In this document: positions 26,001-38,000 of the stretch, piece after piece
How the letters are laid out: the number at the start of each line of letters is the position of its first letter
Position numbering within the stretch: position 1 is the first letter of the stretch
Assembly (NCBI RefSeq): GCF_017562075.2
Contig: NC_054084.1
Coordinates: forward strand, 41,632,197-41,696,196
Direction of reading: 5' to 3'
DNA length: 64,000 bases
Origin: Anopheles merus
Lineage: Eukaryota; Arthropoda; Insecta; Diptera; Culicidae
Made by a program: the position numbers and the translations under genes
Notes under the pieces: generated by a model
What the model saw: the letters and a program-made list of their open reading frames with translations, nothing else
Database searches by the model: none
Told to the model about the DNA's origin: nothing

Positions 26001-27773
26001 TCGTAAGACTGTGCTATGTTAGTAGTGAAGCTTTTTCAGACCCATCTCCACGGCATACAGTCGCACACACTCGCACATTCCAGAGAAAATTGAACGAAAA
26101 TTGTACAAATACAGTACGGTAAGCTTGTGTATTCCCACAATACTAATCGTGCTTCCATTCAGCTGTTAGTAAGAATTTTCCACCCTTCCCAGCTTCGCCG
26201 AGAAAATGGCCCAACTGGCATCACGCTATTTGTTTAAAGGGACTGACTTTATTTGTCATAGTATTTATTTTTACATCTTACACTGAGTGTGTGCTGGGCG
26301 TGCGTATAGTTAGAAAAGGGTCCTGAGGTTTTTTTTGTTCACCTCTTGCATACATAGATGGTTCGTTAGGCTGCTAAAATGTGGAAGGATGGCATGATAT
26401 CCGTGGCATGAGCAAGGCAGGAAAAGACAAGACGGTACCAGACGTCCACAAACACATACACACCGGATGCCAAATATGTATGCCAGTGGAGCCTTTTGTT
26501 TACCAAGATGGGAAGGAAAAGTGAAGAAATAACGTACCTTGGGCAAATGTTTGAATGTTTGCAAAGCGAAATGGCTTCGGCTGTGACGCATTGTTTTGTC
26601 GAGTGGACAAAGTGTAGCACGTGTCTCGGATGACGCATTATATCGTGCAAATAAAACGTAAGGTGAACGAGTTTATTTACGGTGAAAGTGGAGCTTTCAT
26701 CAGTATTAAACAGACAATCCAATGAGTTTATTAATTAAATTAAATTAAATCAGTTATATGAGTAGAACGTGAATATAGAGATTGATTGCAATTTGTTGAC
26801 CCTCTTCAGAACCTTTCACTATTTACGTTCCCACTGATCATTTCCCTTCCATTAGAAGCAGCCAAGCACTCCACATATCCATCTCATCCATCGCTAAAGA
26901 CCACCACCGATCAGCAGCGTCATTTCAGCGCAACCGTAAAGGCTTTTCCCATGAACGTGACGCTTAATGACGGCTAAATATTAATTACCGTTGTCTAACC
27001 CGATCCGACCCCTGCAAAATGCATAACAACATGGACCACCCACGCCGCAATGCCGGCAACCATCATGACCCTCCCAGAACACCCACACTGTTCCAGCCGT
27101 ATGCCAAAAGCGAGCCTTGTGGCAGCATGAAGGTTCGTTTAGATACGGCACCATCATCATTACCATCATCACCGCGGAGAACGGTGACTGCTATTGCTAT
27201 CGCTTCACACGGGGGCATAATAAACACCAATGCATCGGTTTTGACACATCAGCACACTCGACACGGATATCCATGGAGAAGTGCATCGCTGACTTGGATG
27301 TCCCGGCAGACTGGCAGATCGGCGCAGTAAAGCTTTCTAGCACGGTAGACAACGGCAATGAAACGTCATTCGTGTGCATGAGCGTATGTGTGTGTGTGTC
27401 TTTGCGTATTGAAATTCCTTTCCAAAGAAGCTCCCGAGCAAATGGTAGACGCAACAGTACGAATGCAGCGATTAATACTCTCTTCGCCCTTTCCGCTGAA
27501 GTGCTCCTCCCGTTGACCCACGGATCAGCGAATTATCTTCGACTGCGTACCATGCAAGTGACGGAATGGATGAATCGCTTCAACCCAACCCGTTAGCGCG
27601 TGCAACGCAATGAAGAGGTTTCACATTTAAGACAAGCGTGTGCTCGAAAAGAGCTGCCCAATGCACAATAACCTTTAGTATGCCAAATCTGTGGTGAGTA
27701 CTTCCTCCAAACTGTTCTGGCCCGTTCTGACCGGTGTCGATTTTCTACCCTTCTGTTTCGTTCCTGCACGCAG
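23100..27773. other. Non-coding stretch, probable long-intron sequence
   Basis: No gene is supported. It contains a (CAA)n tract at 24807-24828. The last 50 bases form a strong 3' splice site: a TTCTGACC branch-point match, a long pyrimidine tract and ACGCAG ending at 27773. Confidence 0.35.
24807..24828. repeat. (CAA)n trinucleotide repeat
   Basis: About seven CAA units in non-coding sequence. Confidence 0.85.
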
Positions 27774-27912
27774 AGACGGTGAACGGATCTCTCAAGATGA
27801 TCAGTTTGATTTAACGGTCAAACGTTTTACCGAAGATCGTGTGTGCGAGTCGCGTGGCACAGGAACCGTGGGAATGGTGCAACCCGAGAATCGGTTGCTC
27901 CCGGGCCAGTAG
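27774..27912 (+). CDS. Candidate terminal coding exon, phase-compatible with 229-261
   Basis: A strong acceptor (CTGAC branch point about 43 bases upstream, pyrimidine tract, GCAG) opens this segment. With one completing base it reads 45 codons to a TAG at 27910-27912; the other two frames stop early. The peptide starts DGERISQDDQFDLTVKRF and is hydrophilic and charged, with no domain I recognise. The required phase is that left by the preferred reading of the 229-261 exon: AG plus A gives Arg, so KEQ-R-DGE. The ratchet site at 15811/15812 would lie inside the joining 27.5-kb intron. No AATAAA is seen within 1 kb downstream. This is a hypothesis: 45 open codons after an acceptor can arise by chance. 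Confidence 0.28.
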
Positions 27913-30900
27913 CTACACCTGGGACGATCGTGGGGCTCGAGAAATAATTACATCCTCCCGAAAGCCGTTCTACCAATCCCTCCGTGCTGTTTGTGTTGTC
28001 GTTCGTTCGTTCTCTGCGGCGAAAACGGGCGAGCAAACTTGAAATCTCGGGTTTGTTTTATCCGGTTTTCGGAGCTTACCGCGCGGAGCTTGGGTCTCTT
28101 GGGTTGTGATTAATTCTGTCCATGTTTCCGAACCAGTTTTGCGCCGGACCGCCGGAGGCACCGAAACTGCCGTACATGGTACGAGGACGATGCAACATCC
28201 GGTTTGCTCGTACCGATCCGAACGTTAATTAATTTTCGGAATGCAATAACTCTCCTGCACTCCCGGCAGAGGTCTCACCTGATTACCGTCAAGGGCTGTT
28301 GTAGATGCTTTTTGCAACAGCATTTGCCCTGACCAACCCCGGGGTACCATAATGGGAGCATGGTGCGGGATCATTTTGCCGTCCGTTCATCTCCGGCAGG
28401 ACCGGGCCTTTTGTTTACCTTTGTCATCACTCTTGTGCTGTTGGGTTGCGTACGGGTATTTAATTTATGCACTCCAGCATTGCGATACACTTCGGAACGG
28501 ATCGGATCACATCCCGTTAAAAGCTTACCGCTCAGCTCAGCTGTACTGAGATTGCAGTACGATGCGACAATCCATCTTCTTGCTCGGGGACAGGATTGTG
28601 GTTTTTTATTATTATTTGTAATAATCTTTTTCCATGCAAGGTGACACTTTATCCCGTAATGGAACAACAAAAAACACCGCAAGCTTTACTCTGGACATCA
28701 CCTGCAGCACTATCCCGTTTATTATCTCAATCATCTTTTCCATCACAGCTAAAGCTGATTAAGACGAGCTTTCGATGGCCGAGCCTCTGCACTATCGCGA
28801 TGTAGCACGCGGCACCTGTCGTACATCACACCGATAGGCTTCATCCACTCGAATCGAAACTGATGCTAATGGAACATGCCAAAGGGTCGTATGCATGTAT
28901 GCAACTATTTTAGTTAACAGCATCACAATGCCCTAACTTCACATCGATGTAGAGCGCGCTGCCAGACACTATCTCTCAGCGCACCACCGCAATCATTAAT
29001 TTTCATTCAAGCGCAATTTCATACCGACGGCCCTCTCGTTGAAGCTCTCATCTCATAGGGCATGATTTTTTGTGGGTCGTCATCTGCCTCATCTCCCGAG
29101 CCCATGATCATCCATTACGATTAGAATTGACGGTCAACAGCCGTTTGTTCTGTCGGGCTGGCGCACGGTTTGATTCGTCTCTGATTCGTATCACACTGTA
29201 AAGTTATCTTTTATTTCGGATTTTGTTTTGCACGCTAAAAATTGCAACCAGCTATTTGCAACTAAAAAAGGATAAAAATCTCAATTTTTGTTTTGTTCCT
29301 TTGATTTCATTTTTGCAAGCAATATTGTATCGATCGCTAAAGTTTAGTGATTGAGAAGCTTTCGAAACTAACAGGCACCGACGGCACAGTTTTGCAACCA
29401 ATTCGCTACGCCCGAGGCAAATCCCAGCTGCGCATCAATCTTGATCTCTGGTGCAAATGGTTGCTAGAGTATGTGTAGGTGAGCGTGTGTTTTTTGTTAT
29501 TGTTGCTGTTGAGGCTACGCGAAGCGGAGTGCGTTTCAATTTGTGGCGGATTGGTTCCTTTTTGTTTCCTTTGGGTTGTTTTTTTTTTTGTTGCGCTTTC
29601 AAAAATGAACACACGCGTCTGTTTATTTTTTTATTACTATTATGTTTCCGCATGAGTGATGGGGATAGAAGCGATTGGGTATAAATTTTCAAACCCTCCC
29701 CTACTCTACTACCACTCCCGCAAGGAAACATCAACCATCATATGAAGCTGCAGATGATGAGCGGCTGGTGCAGTTTCGCTTCTTGCACGAATGATGTATG
29801 GGTGAATACGAAAATGTGCTTCCACCTTTTTGTTCACGCTTTGCGCGCCAAGCCTGCAGGCAGTTTGGAACTTTCTTGTTGCTTCGCTGCTTCTGTCGAT
29901 ACCGAACTGAAGTATTGAGCGGGCGGCAGAACAAACGCAAGATCGATCGACGAGCAGTGGGAGCCTTTTTTAACAACAAGCCCCGCGAAACCTGTTCGAA
30001 CGCGCAATAAATCAAGATGTTGTCCCGGGGTTCTTATAATGGTTGTTAACTGAGACAAGCCGCGTGGTTCGAAAAGAGAAACAAAGAAAACAAAACAATA
30101 GAAAGTTCTTTTGCTTCTACCAGAGGTTTCAATGTTTTTGCTGTGTTACGACGTAATTTTATTTGCGTAACCTTTTTTGAACAGATAACATGCTACATTT
30201 TTCACTCATTAAATGATTAATACCATTAAACGAATGATAGTTACTATTTTCAAAAAAAGATAAAATTAATATAATAAATGACGTTGTAGTACCAGTTGTT
30301 AGCACAATTATTAATCAACTTATATTTTTTTTGACATTATTAAATAATACATTCACTCCTTAATATTTATTTATTAACAAGTGTTTTGCGGTTTAAAAAT
30401 ATTCTAGTGTTATATTTATCATTGATGATGCATCATATTTGATCTCAAAACATCCATACTTCATACCTGGCCGTCGTATGATAGAATGATTTTTAAATAA
30501 TTTCAAGAAAAGGTATGTATTTCCTTTATACAATGTGAAATGGATTGCAGTTAATGTTACTAGCTTGGCAATTTTTACTTACTCACACAATGCAGTTTTA
30601 AGTCGTTATGCTTCAATCAACACTATTCCAGAAACAGTATAGCCAATTTGCTCGTAAAGCATTTCAAAAAAGGCTTGTAGTCGTTTTTTAAAACAAAATT
30701 AAAGTTCAAAAAGCCCTCATAATACATCGGCTCTAAACGTCGTGCAGCCTTGTCCCCTAGAAAAAGCTCATTCCCTCTCAATACCAGTTGAGCACACTCG
30801 TATCATTTTCTCCCGATTACATAATCCTACCGCAAGCGAAAGGAAGGAAGGCTCTACCCTTTTCTTTACAGTGACGATTTTTTATACGAAACGAATCTCG

Positions 30901-33900
30901 CCCCTCTTTCACCCGAAAAAGAAAACCCTTTTAGATAAAAGGAAAAGACTGTATCCGCAGAACATATTGCATGCATCAATAAGTTCGAGATTGAAGAATG
31001 AGTAACGAATGAGAGCAATCTTTAGAGGAGCAAAAAAATGAGCAAAATTGTACAATTCATTCATTCTTAGAAAGCGAGCGCATCCAACCAGCAACAAACC
31101 AAAATAAAGCACAGCAACAGCGCTGCCTTTCTCTGCCTTTCTTCTCATCGCGCCCTGCCCGAACGGGCGGTTGCGATTTATCGTATCCGTTTTTTTGAAA
31201 GCGCCACATAACACGCGCGACTCCCGTCATCGGTTATTTTCTGTGCGCTTCAACGCACCCCTTCCGATCCGGATCCGATCTTAAGGCATCTCGTTATTCG
31301 CCATCACTCCATTCACCCCAACTCAGTGATTGTGGTGCGTGGTGTTTTTGCTTAATTTCAGCCGCGCATGAAAGACGAAACCTGTTTCACAAAAGAAAAA
31401 AAAAAAGAACCGGTGCCGAGCTTGCGGCTCATTGACTTTTTTATGAGTCGTGGAATTGTTGCCGACGGTGTACGGTGTTTGCTATCGATATGCGCGCGTG
31501 TTTCTGCACGCCAACCTGTTCCGGGGAAGACGATATCAATCGATTGCGCTTCCTACATGTGCGTTGTGCTGCGTTTTTTTTTGTTTCTTGCTCAGTACAC
31601 GCCTACTAGGATATTCATGGAGCATTGGTGTCAGCCACATAAGGCGCACCCTTTGCGAAAGCAGTGTTTAATGATGGCGTACGATAATCACAATCTGATA
31701 ACGAGACGAAGATGCGTTAGCTTTTTTATAACTTCTGCTTTTATAATAACATTGTATGAAAAAATTGTGTTTGTTTCGTTTTTGAGCTTTCAGCTTAAAA
31801 TAATCACTATTTGCCTTTCGGTTAGTGATGTTTATGTTTAAAATTTAACAAGTGTTGTCAAAAATACTGATGAGTGCAGGATAGCGAAAATTTTAAAAAG
31901 CAAGCATGTGTTTGCAACCCGTATTTACCGATGGATCATCGAGCACCTTGAATTAACTATCTTGACCCATTTTCTGCATACCTACACCTCGTGTGTGCGT
32001 GCTATCTTATGGAATTTTCTCATAGTGAGAGAATTCATATTTAATCCTTGCACACTTCTGCCACCGAGGACACTTACACACATTGAACAGAACTGTTGAG
32101 AGGTATCCAGAAAGATATTGCTAGCATTAGTCACGCAGACTGCCGCTTTGAGCGTGAAAGATCCCGTAAGCTGCCTACAGATAAAGAATAGTTGCCCAGC
32201 ATGTGATGCCCAGCGATTATGGACACCCCTCTACCTGTATCTACGGACCGGAGTAAAACATTTCATATCCTTTCCTCACGTGAAGAAGTGCGTTCCATAA
32301 GACGTAAGTCGTCATTTGATCTACATGAAAGGAGTATGTTTTTATCTGCTGCTTATGAAGGGATTATTGATTTCCCACCTTGCTATTTCGTTCTATCGTG
32401 CCCGGGACTCGCTAGTGTAATTCAGAATAATAGAACGATGGAGATGTTGAAGGGAAGCTGTGCGTAGTTTGTGCGTAGATCTTCCGGTGGGAGGAAAGAC
32501 GGAGGAAATCTGTGGGGAAAATCTCAAGGATTAAGGTCAAAGACGTACACCTACACCCACCGTTTACATGCTAACAGGCTGGGCGAGAGCCCGAGATTAG
32601 GAGCGGGTGCATAAATTACTTCCACTTGAGAGCGCTGAAAGGAGTCGGCAAGAAGCGATAGAGATACATTGCGTCTCGTTACAACAGCGTAAGAATGTAC
32701 AAAGGAGAAAGAGGTGGATCGACTTTTTTGTTCATCTCTCGTGTACTTCTGTCTCGTACCAAGCACACAGCTTGCACAAAGGGACAAAAAACGGTCCTTC
32801 AGATGTACTTAGTGTAAAAGGGACACCATGAACCATGAAAGCCAGCAAGTCTTTGCATGAAGAAACATGGCAGAAGAAGCGTAGCGCCAAAGTTTGCACA
32901 TGTAAACAAAAATATTCATCCCCATCGTCGAGCGCTCGGAGTGAAAGCGGGACTTGCATACTTTAAGGCGCATAGCTTACTCGGACTGACGGACTGACTC
33001 TCTTGCCAACGGCATGCCGACATACCAAACGGCAAAGCAATCACTTTCTCAGGCCGCGCTATTCCACCTAGTGCAGGGTAATCTTTCTGTTCTGCTACTG
33101 TTCTCCCACTACACCGTGTGCGGGAATTACTGTTGCTTTTTCACACCTCCCACCCAAACCCGTACCGATGTTCCCGGTTGTAGGATTTAAATTGCGCAAC
33201 GCAACACCACAGCATCAAAATGAAGTAAAAAATATGAGATTCTCAGCCACCGGAGCCAAACAATAATTACTGCAAGAGCAGAAATTGTTGGGTGCACGGT
33301 TTCTTTTTTTTGTCCTTCTTTGGTCCGCTTTGTTGACACTTCCTTTTTGACCAGCGCTGAAGAACTGGTCGTTTCTTTAGAGGTGCTGGTGAGTTAAATG
33401 GATTTTTAATTGAATTTCCTGTGCCCATGGTACTTATTTGAATGAAGGAGAAAAAAAGATGAAGTAAATGAGAAGCAAGAAGCATTTTTCAGAGTTCATG
33501 ATATTGAAGCATTTTTTATTCCATAAATATGAAGCTATATTACTTCATTTTTTACTTCTTTAGACAATAAAAATGTACTACATGCGCCTTTAACTTTTGT
33601 GCACTTTAAAGATATAATATGAATAAATGTTTATTATAAATGAGCTTAAGTAAGATCCGAGTAGCTCTATGCAAAAAGCTCTCATTTCTATGGGTTTAAG
33701 CGTGACTACGCTAAGCTTACCAATGTTAACCAAGTCCCAGGAAGGAAATTACTGTTACTCGTGAAAAATAACACCATTCAACGGAACCTCAAACGTAAAA
33801 CCCTCCAGTGTATAAACCACATGGACCTGGTGGTCGAAAATCCTCTCACCACCACAGGATTTGCGTTTCCTAAACAAAGTTAGAACCAAAAACAAAACAA

Positions 33901-36900
33901 AAATATGGTTAAACTTCAATTAAAATTCAAATTCAAAATTAACCGCAAACATCAAACGTTCCAACCTTTCCGAACCGGCCCCTAGTGAGAAAACGTGGCC
34001 TTTCCGTGCGTGTGCAAAGTTTCGCGATTCTACAGATCCTCCGCCCCCGGGGGGTCCATCGCGCTCTTCCCAGGAAGGTCAAAACGGTGCCAGCACCGGG
34101 GCACAATCATTATTATCTTAACATGTAACTTTGTTTCACGTTTTGCTCTAATGCTATGCTTTTGCACAAAGTTGTGCAACGGAACACCTGCGAGCGGCGG
34201 ATGTGTTTTGCATTTATCCACCCTGCCAGGTTCCACGTCGTTCACAAGGTGCTTTTTGCGGAAAAAATTTGTTCCACGGGACGGATGCTAATATTTTTCT
34301 CGTATGTTGTTGGCTTCCAATTCACCAGCGAGTAGGTTTTATTATCATACTTGCGGAAATATCCAGCCGATGTGGCCTTATCATGTGCTGGATCGTGAAC
34401 AGGGTCCGAAAAGATCATGCTTCGCAACGTACTTTTTTACAACTTCCTCTTATAGGCAAAATACAAACGAAATTATAAAAAAAATACTCAAATTCCATTC
34501 GAGAGGGTTTAACGTGAGCTCGCTTTGCAAGTTCGAAAAAAAACATAACAAAATATCAACATTGAAAAGCAGATTTTGTTTAAGGGAAAAAAGTATTCCC
34601 ACCCTCCCCTACTCCGTGAAACGAGAGCAAAAACATTTTTGGATAATGAATAGTAAATATTTATTTTGTGCTCGGAACATCTGCCCCAGCCCATTGCAAT
34701 GGTGATAAGAAACATAAACTCAACGGTCTGTTTGCATTCCATGATGGCTAAGCGGAAACCCGTTTCAATCTCACTCTCTGTCTGCTTCACGCCCTTGTTC
34801 GGCAATACGATGGGGAAAAGTGAGAGATAATTATTTCGGATTAAATTATTGATTACAATTGGCAAAGCATTTTTCGACAAGCTCTAAAGTGTTATAGTTC
34901 TAGGCAAAAAAGGCGAGCTAATTTCCATTTATTTCCGAAAGATATGTAATGTGCGTAAAACTATTATAACCATCGGGCGTTTAACATTCGACCAGCTCCT
35001 TCCAAAGATTTTCATCCTTTTACTCATTTTTTTTAGTCAGAAGTAGACAGTAAATATGGTATGTCCTTGACAGTGGTGCGCAAATCGCTGCTCACCGGAT
35101 GGACACGATGGATGTAGCAAAATTATGGCAATCTTCCTCTAATGGTCCATTCCCAGAACTACTCGTGCTGCACTCGTGGCAATACTTTACAGGAAAGGAA
35201 ATCGTACAGCACCATTAAGTGCCACTTCACTCAAGCGCTGAAGGACGTACCGGTCCGATCTGGGAGAATCCAGTCCTTAGTAGAAGAGCTTACAATGTTA
35301 CTTTTGCAATTTTGCCTTGACAGGAGACTAAATCGTACGATAAGGTACGATTTGATCGAGGATGAACCATTTTATCGCTAGTTGAAAGAGATACTGCGGG
35401 CAGATAAATATTAAAAATTCTAATTATTTGTTTTCGGTTGCGTTTATGAGGTGTATTTCATATAGTCTTGTTACTATGATCTTTATCTTAATGATTTGAA
35501 ACTACAACGAAGAGAGTATTTAGAGAGTTAACCCAACGGATTAACACAACAATCTCAGGAGAGTCACAAGCTTTCAGATAGTTACCGTTTGAATCAATTT
35601 AACGTGTAACATGACATGATAAAGCACGTTCGCAGTAGAAATTAATTCTCTTTTAAATATAGGTACCTTTAAGATTGTTAGGTTGAAGAAATTTCTGTTT
35701 GATGCTAACCCATCTGAAAAAAAATATTTGTGTTATGTGTACAACAACATACAATTCATACAAAAACTTAAGCAAACTGAAATCAATGATAATATAACAC
35801 ATGGCACAAGCTCCAGATTTTTTGAATCTTTAAATCATGATAAAGAATCAATTGTGTGAAAAGATACCACCAATGTCACAATACAAAAGAACAAAGTATC
35901 AACTTTAATGTTTTTTTTTAATAAGCTACATTTGCGGCTCTTTTAAAGCCATTTTTCATTTATCATGCTCTGAGATGCTTTCCCACAATTTGCTCTCAAA
36001 TACCTCAAACTCACAACGAAGCAAAAAAAACCTCAACTGCACAAACTGTACGTACGTACAAATTGCGCACATACCAAACGGAAATGGCAGCACTTGGGGA
36101 TAAATATTTTTACCCACCTCCCCATTGCAAAGATAGTACTCAGCTGATTATGAGACACAATTAAGCCGCCGCCACTTGCACCAAGCGTGCAGCGTGAGAA
36201 ACAAAGCTAACAAATACATTAAATTCGCTTTGATTGTGTTTTTTGCCCCTCCCCATTGTGGAGCTTCCATTCCAAGCGACGGCCGGAAATGAACCGCTCA
36301 GATCAGTTCAACACCGCGTTCTGCTACTTTCCTTCTTTATTTTTTGCTTTTTACTCACTTCGATCAGGACGCACCCAACAGCACAGGATGCTTGAAAAGT
36401 TCGCCGTAGATATAGCGCATAAAACATTCCGTTGCATCCGCCTACCGAGCTCGCAATTCAATCGCAATTCCATGCAAAGCACCAATAAATCGCTGCCTGC
36501 TTTCGTGCCACTGTGTACGCCCTTCGTTTTCTTTCTTCTTACCCTCTGTTTCCGTTCTGTCTTACCCGGTTCTTCCGGTGCGACAGTTTGCTAAGCAATC
36601 TAAATTTATATTTTATTATATTTTATCGATTTTCATATCCGCCCAACTCGGAGAAAGGTCGGGCGCGGACGGTTATCGACTTATTTTTCATCCGTGCTCG
36701 AAGAAGAAAAGAAAACAGTACAAAAAGCATCACACACTCGCAGCCAGACTGTGGCACAGTCTTTCGCGCGTTGAATCGAAAATTTAAATCAGATTGTCTT
36801 GTCGCCATTCCGTACCCCCCGCACGGTGCGGTATGATGAAATTATGGAGCAAAGCAATGCATCTAAATCGTACAACGTCGAACAACAAAACGTGGCGTGG

Positions 36901-37888
36901 GGTAGAAAACAAAGGGCACAAAAACATACCCTAACGAATATCCACTCCTTCGATTCCACTCTGCACCAGTGCAGTACAAAAGATGATGTGCAAGTTGGGG
37001 AAAATTGTCATATAATGGATTTCGCGGGAACATTTAGATCATTCCCGCCAGTAGTGTTCGCTCTGTAGAGTCGGCGTTGCGCAATAAAAGTCAATCAGTG
37101 TACGACGGGAAATCCTTCCCCGGGGGAAAAAGGGGAAATAAATAAGGAAAGCGATTTAGTTTGGGAAACGTTCCTGCACGGTGCATGTCTCATGTCCGCT
37201 ACGTGACAAATCGTCTAATTTTCAAACTCTTACTATTCGTAATGATCGGTTTATTGCTTTGCCGATAACAAGCAAAGATTGGCGGTTCGTTGAACGGAGC
37301 TGATGAACATACATTTGAACGAAATGAAACTGATTTTTCATGCAGCGAAACCAAAATGCAATTCCTTTAAATCTCGCACTGTACAACCAATGGGCAAAGA
37401 TACCCGGGAAACTATCTGTATTGTGCGACCCAAAGTTCTTTCGTGCGACTTTCAGCCAGAAAATGAGGAAATATTATTTAATTAAAAAACTTTCCTATAA
37501 ATTATTGAAACGTGCCTGCAAGTTTTCACCACGGTTGTGTGGTTCGTCAAAAACGGTGTAGCAGAATATAGTACAAGCAGTAGAAGTAGCAGCAGCAGCC
37601 ATCATTTTCATTTTGTCCTTTTTCTACGGACGATGTAGAAAAAGTACGAACGCTCCACTGCTACCGGTTCCGGGCCTTCTTTATTTTAGCTCAGCCATTT
37701 TGAGTCTTTTAGCAAAATTAAAGTTAGTGTGCTAGTGAACGCTGGCTACCATCGCGATGGCAGAACACGGTACCGGTTGATGTTTCGGACCGTGATTCTC
37801 TTTAGTATCGGTGATAAATTACCTGGTCGAGGTACGCTGACATAATTATGTTCATACTCTTCCTTCGTTTATGTTCAGTGTTCTTTTC
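27913..37888. other. Non-coding stretch
   Basis: No gene is supported. A GC-richer block runs to about 29 kb, then a very AT-rich block at 30.1-30.7 kb. An acceptor with a donor 18-22 bases further (35037/35041-35058) is noted among the findings. TGTACGTACGTACA at 36047-36060 is a perfect palindrome. Open frames of up to 157 codons (31368-31841) are not protein-like. Confidence 0.4.
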
Positions 37889-37902
37889 TTTATCTCTTTC
37901 TA

Positions 37903-37967
<65 letters not shown>

Positions 37968-37999
37968 CACATACTCTCTCTCTATTTCTCTTTCTCTCT
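37889..37999. repeat. (CT)n microsatellite
   Basis: A pyrimidine tract of about 110 bases, pure CT over roughly 37909-37962 and imperfect at both edges. Confidence 0.95.
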
Positions 38000-38000
38000 A

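Noticed and set aside
27117..27596. 159-codon + strand open frame
   Set aside because: It includes a VCMSVCVCV stretch from a GT repeat and shows no recognisable domain; it looks like chance in a GC-richer block.
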